This document shows, piece after piece, positions 62,607-64,000 of a stretch of 64,000 nucleotides of DNA. Below the pieces are notes generated by a model. That model was not told the DNA's origin and ran no database searches. It saw nothing but the letters and a program-made list of their open reading frames with translations. The DNA lies in NCBI RefSeq assembly GCF_041438865.1, contig NZ_CP109450.1, positions 1,963,001-2,027,000 on the forward strand. The letters are read 5' to 3'. The translations under genes were made by a program, and so were the position numbers. Origin of the DNA: Streptomyces sp. NBC_01471 (lineage in GTDB: Bacteria > Actinomycetota > Actinomycetes > Streptomycetales > Streptomycetaceae). Each line of letters opens with the position of its first letter. The first letter of the stretch is position 1.

Positions 62607-63392
62607 TCACTCCCAACGGAACCAGCGGTTGGCCCCGGCCGACAGCAGCAGTGTCCACACGGCGAGCACGCCCAGGTGGGTCCAGCCGGGCCAGCCGCCC
62701 GTCGCGGCCCCGTTGAGGGCCTGCGCAGCGGCGCCGAACGGGGTCAGTTCGACGATGTGGGCCAGGGCGTCCGGCATGGCCTGGACGGGCAGCCAGACCC
62801 CGGCACAGAACATCATCGGGAAGAGGACGGCGGAGCCGATCGCGTTCGCCACCCTCTGGTTGCGCGACAGGGCGGCCACCAGCGAGCCCAGGGCCAGCGC
62901 GGCGCAGATCGACAGGGCGAGCGAGAGCAGATAGCCCAAGACCTGCTGGGGCAGGGCGACTTTGAAAGCGGTCCGCGCGACGGTGAGCGAGAGCACGGCC
63001 GAGACGAGCGCGGCGGCGCCGTGCAGGCCCATCTGCGCGGTGAGCAGCGCGTGCGGCCTGACCGGTGTGGTGGACATCCGGCGCAGGATGCCGCGCTCGC
63101 GGTATCCGGTGATCACCTGGGGCATCGCCTGCAGCCCGGCCATGATCATCGCGAGCAGCACGGTGACCGGGACGTACGCGCTGACCAGCGTCTGGCCGCC
63201 GATGGAGGAGTCGTGCTCCCGGAAGGACGGGATCGAGCCGAGGATCACCAGCAGGACGGTGGGGAACACCATGACCCAGAAGATGGTGGCCGGTTCACGG
63301 CGGAAGAGCCGGAACTCGGAGCGCAGGACGGCGGCGGACGCGCCGGTCCGTGCGGTGGTCCTCGTACGGGTGGTGGCGGTGGCTGTGCTCAT
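62607..63392 (-). CDS. ABC-2 type exporter permease
   Basis: A 261-residue membrane protein with six helices: FWVMVFPTVLLVILGSIP, YVPVTVLLAMIMAGL, AALVSAVLSLTVARTA, LLSLALSICAALALGSLVAA, VLFPMMFCAGVWLPV and LGVLAVWTLLLSAG. The cytosolic loop GYRERGILRRMSTTPVRP is typical of drug and lipid exporters. It pairs with the ATPase whose stop overlaps its start by 4 nt, and is followed by the two-component genes, the usual layout for a self-regulated efflux system. Confidence 0.93.
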   Translation of the reverse strand: MSTATATTRTRTTARTGASAAVLRSEFRLFRREPATIFWVMVFPTVLLVILGSIPSFREHDSSIGGQTLVSAYVPVTVLLAMIMAGLQAMPQVITGYRERGILRRMSTTPVRPHALLTAQMGLHGAAALVSAVLSLTVARTAFKVALPQQVLGYLLSLALSICAALALGSLVAALSRNQRVANAIGSAVLFPMMFCAGVWLPVQAMPDALAHIVELTPFGAAAQALNGAATGGWPGWTHLGVLAVWTLLLSAGANRWFRWE

Positions 63393-64000
63393 GCTGCGGC
63401 TCCCGTCAGGTCCAGGAACGCGTCGTCAAGGGTGGCGTCGGTGACCCGGAGTTGGTGGGCGGTGATGTGGTGCCTGGCGAGCAGGGTGATGACGGCGTTG
63501 ACCGTCTCGTCGGTGCCTTCGATGACCAGTGCGCCGTCCCGGTGCCGCACGGAGGCGGCGCCGGGCAGCACGTCCAGCTCACGGTCGCCGAGCGGCTGCG
63601 AGGGGGTGAAGGAGATGACCGTCGAACCGGACGAGCGGCGGATGAGGCCGGCCGGTGTGTCGAGCGCGGCGACCCGGCCCTTGTCGATCACGGCGATGCG
63701 GTCGCAGAGGCGCTGGGCCTCCTCCATGAAGTGGGTGACGAGCAGGACGGTGACTCCGCTGTCCCTGACGTCCTCGATCAGCTTCCAGGTGTCGCGGCGG
63801 GCGCGCGGGTCGAGCCCGGTCGTCAGCTCGTCGAGCACGACCACCTCCGGGTTGCCGATCAGCGCCAGTGCGATGGAGAGCCGCTGCTTCTGGCCCCCGG
63901 ACAGCTTCGCGAAGCGGGAATCGGCCTTCTCGGTGAGGCCCAGCCGCTCGGCGAGCGGCCGCCAGTCGGCGGGGTGCGGATAGAAGGAGGAGTAGAGCTC
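63389..64000 (-). CDS. ABC exporter ATP-binding protein (5' end beyond window)
   Basis: The C-terminal part (about 203 residues) of an ABC ATPase; the Walker A part lies outside the window. Visible are the signature FAKLSGGQKQRLSIALALIG, Walker B VVVLDELTTGLDP (Leu in place of the more usual Pro after Glu), and the switch VTHFMEEAQRLCDRIAV. After the core is a roughly 75-residue tail of the drug-exporter type. The stop overlaps the permease start (ATGA). The open frame reaches the last base of the window. Confidence 0.92.
   Translation of the reverse strand, partial: ELYSSFYPHPADWRPLAERLGLTEKADSRFAKLSGGQKQRLSIALALIGNPEVVVLDELTTGLDPRARRDTWKLIEDVRDSGVTVLLVTHFMEEAQRLCDRIAVIDKGRVAALDTPAGLIRRSSGSTVISFTPSQPLGDRELDVLPGAASVRHRDGALVIEGTDETVNAVITLLARHHITAHQLRVTDATLDDAFLDLTGAAA

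Overview
The window is high-GC, chromosomal actinobacterial DNA, almost certainly from a Streptomyces. The evidence is gene content and style: GTG and TTG starts, Tat and lipoprotein signals, a GatCAB operon, an RmdB-like GGDEF-EAL protein, an EF-hand miniprotein, tandem L,D-transpeptidases, and a gene order that matches what I remember of the gat-ligA-mnmA-dpp-gcv-sdaA-glgX core of S. coelicolor. No rRNA, tRNA, CRISPR array, prophage or intact insertion sequence was found. Coordinates given here replace several over-long reading frames with starts chosen from domain boundaries, Shine-Dalgarno sites and overlaps with neighbours.

Layout. 0-4.1 kb: an MMPL exporter, an S4 RNA-binding protein and an ArsB/SLC13-type permease. 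4.1-7.8 kb: the gatC-gatA-(small membrane protein)-gatB operon, followed by a 112-bp imperfect palindrome. 8.1-12.8 kb: rmdB (c-di-GMP turnover) and ligA. 12.8-20.2 kb: a MetE-like methionine synthase, an anchored beta-propeller protein, an SDR, a LOG-like protein, a DUF427 protein, mnmA, an exported amidase and a cysteine desulfurase that probably feeds sulfur to MnmA. 20.3-24.6 kb: two small membrane proteins divergent from a TetR regulator, then a secreted M1 peptidase, a TRIC-like channel and a thioesterase. 24.7-31.1 kb: a five-gene oligopeptide ABC importer in the order C-A-B-D-F.

31.4-38.8 kb is a serine/glycine block: two SseB-like proteins, a P-loop protein, a tandem glycine riboswitch, then gcvT-gcvH-glyA-sdaA. 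The riboswitch senses glycine; GcvTH and GlyA interconvert glycine, serine and one-carbon units, and SdaA deaminates serine to pyruvate.

38.9-45.1 kb looks like an accessory stretch. It holds a GtrA protein, an alpha/beta hydrolase and an amidase divergent from a TetR regulator over an operator-like inverted repeat, a decayed IS1380-type transposase, a VOC protein and a RibD/DHFR-like reductase. 45.4-50.5 kb: a TetR regulator and a FabF-like ketosynthase sharing a perfect 8-6-8 inverted repeat, a GH25 lysozyme-like gene behind four 16-bp tandem repeats, an F420/NADP-type reductase behind GTG-rich repeats, and a Tat-exported GH64 beta-1,3-glucanase behind a 14-bp LacI-type palindrome.

50.5-64 kb: a GAF-ANTAR protein, an EF-hand protein, a deacetylase/beta-propeller lipoprotein pair, an RsbW-like ATPase, an enoyl-CoA hydratase, two tandem L,D-transpeptidase lipoproteins, glgX, and a two-component system next to an ABC-2 exporter whose ATPase runs off the right edge. 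The most unusual items are non-coding: the long palindrome after gatB, the repeat arrays upstream of the GH25 and GH64 regions, and several TetR/LacI operator-like palindromes. I found no clear new defence or biosynthetic system.
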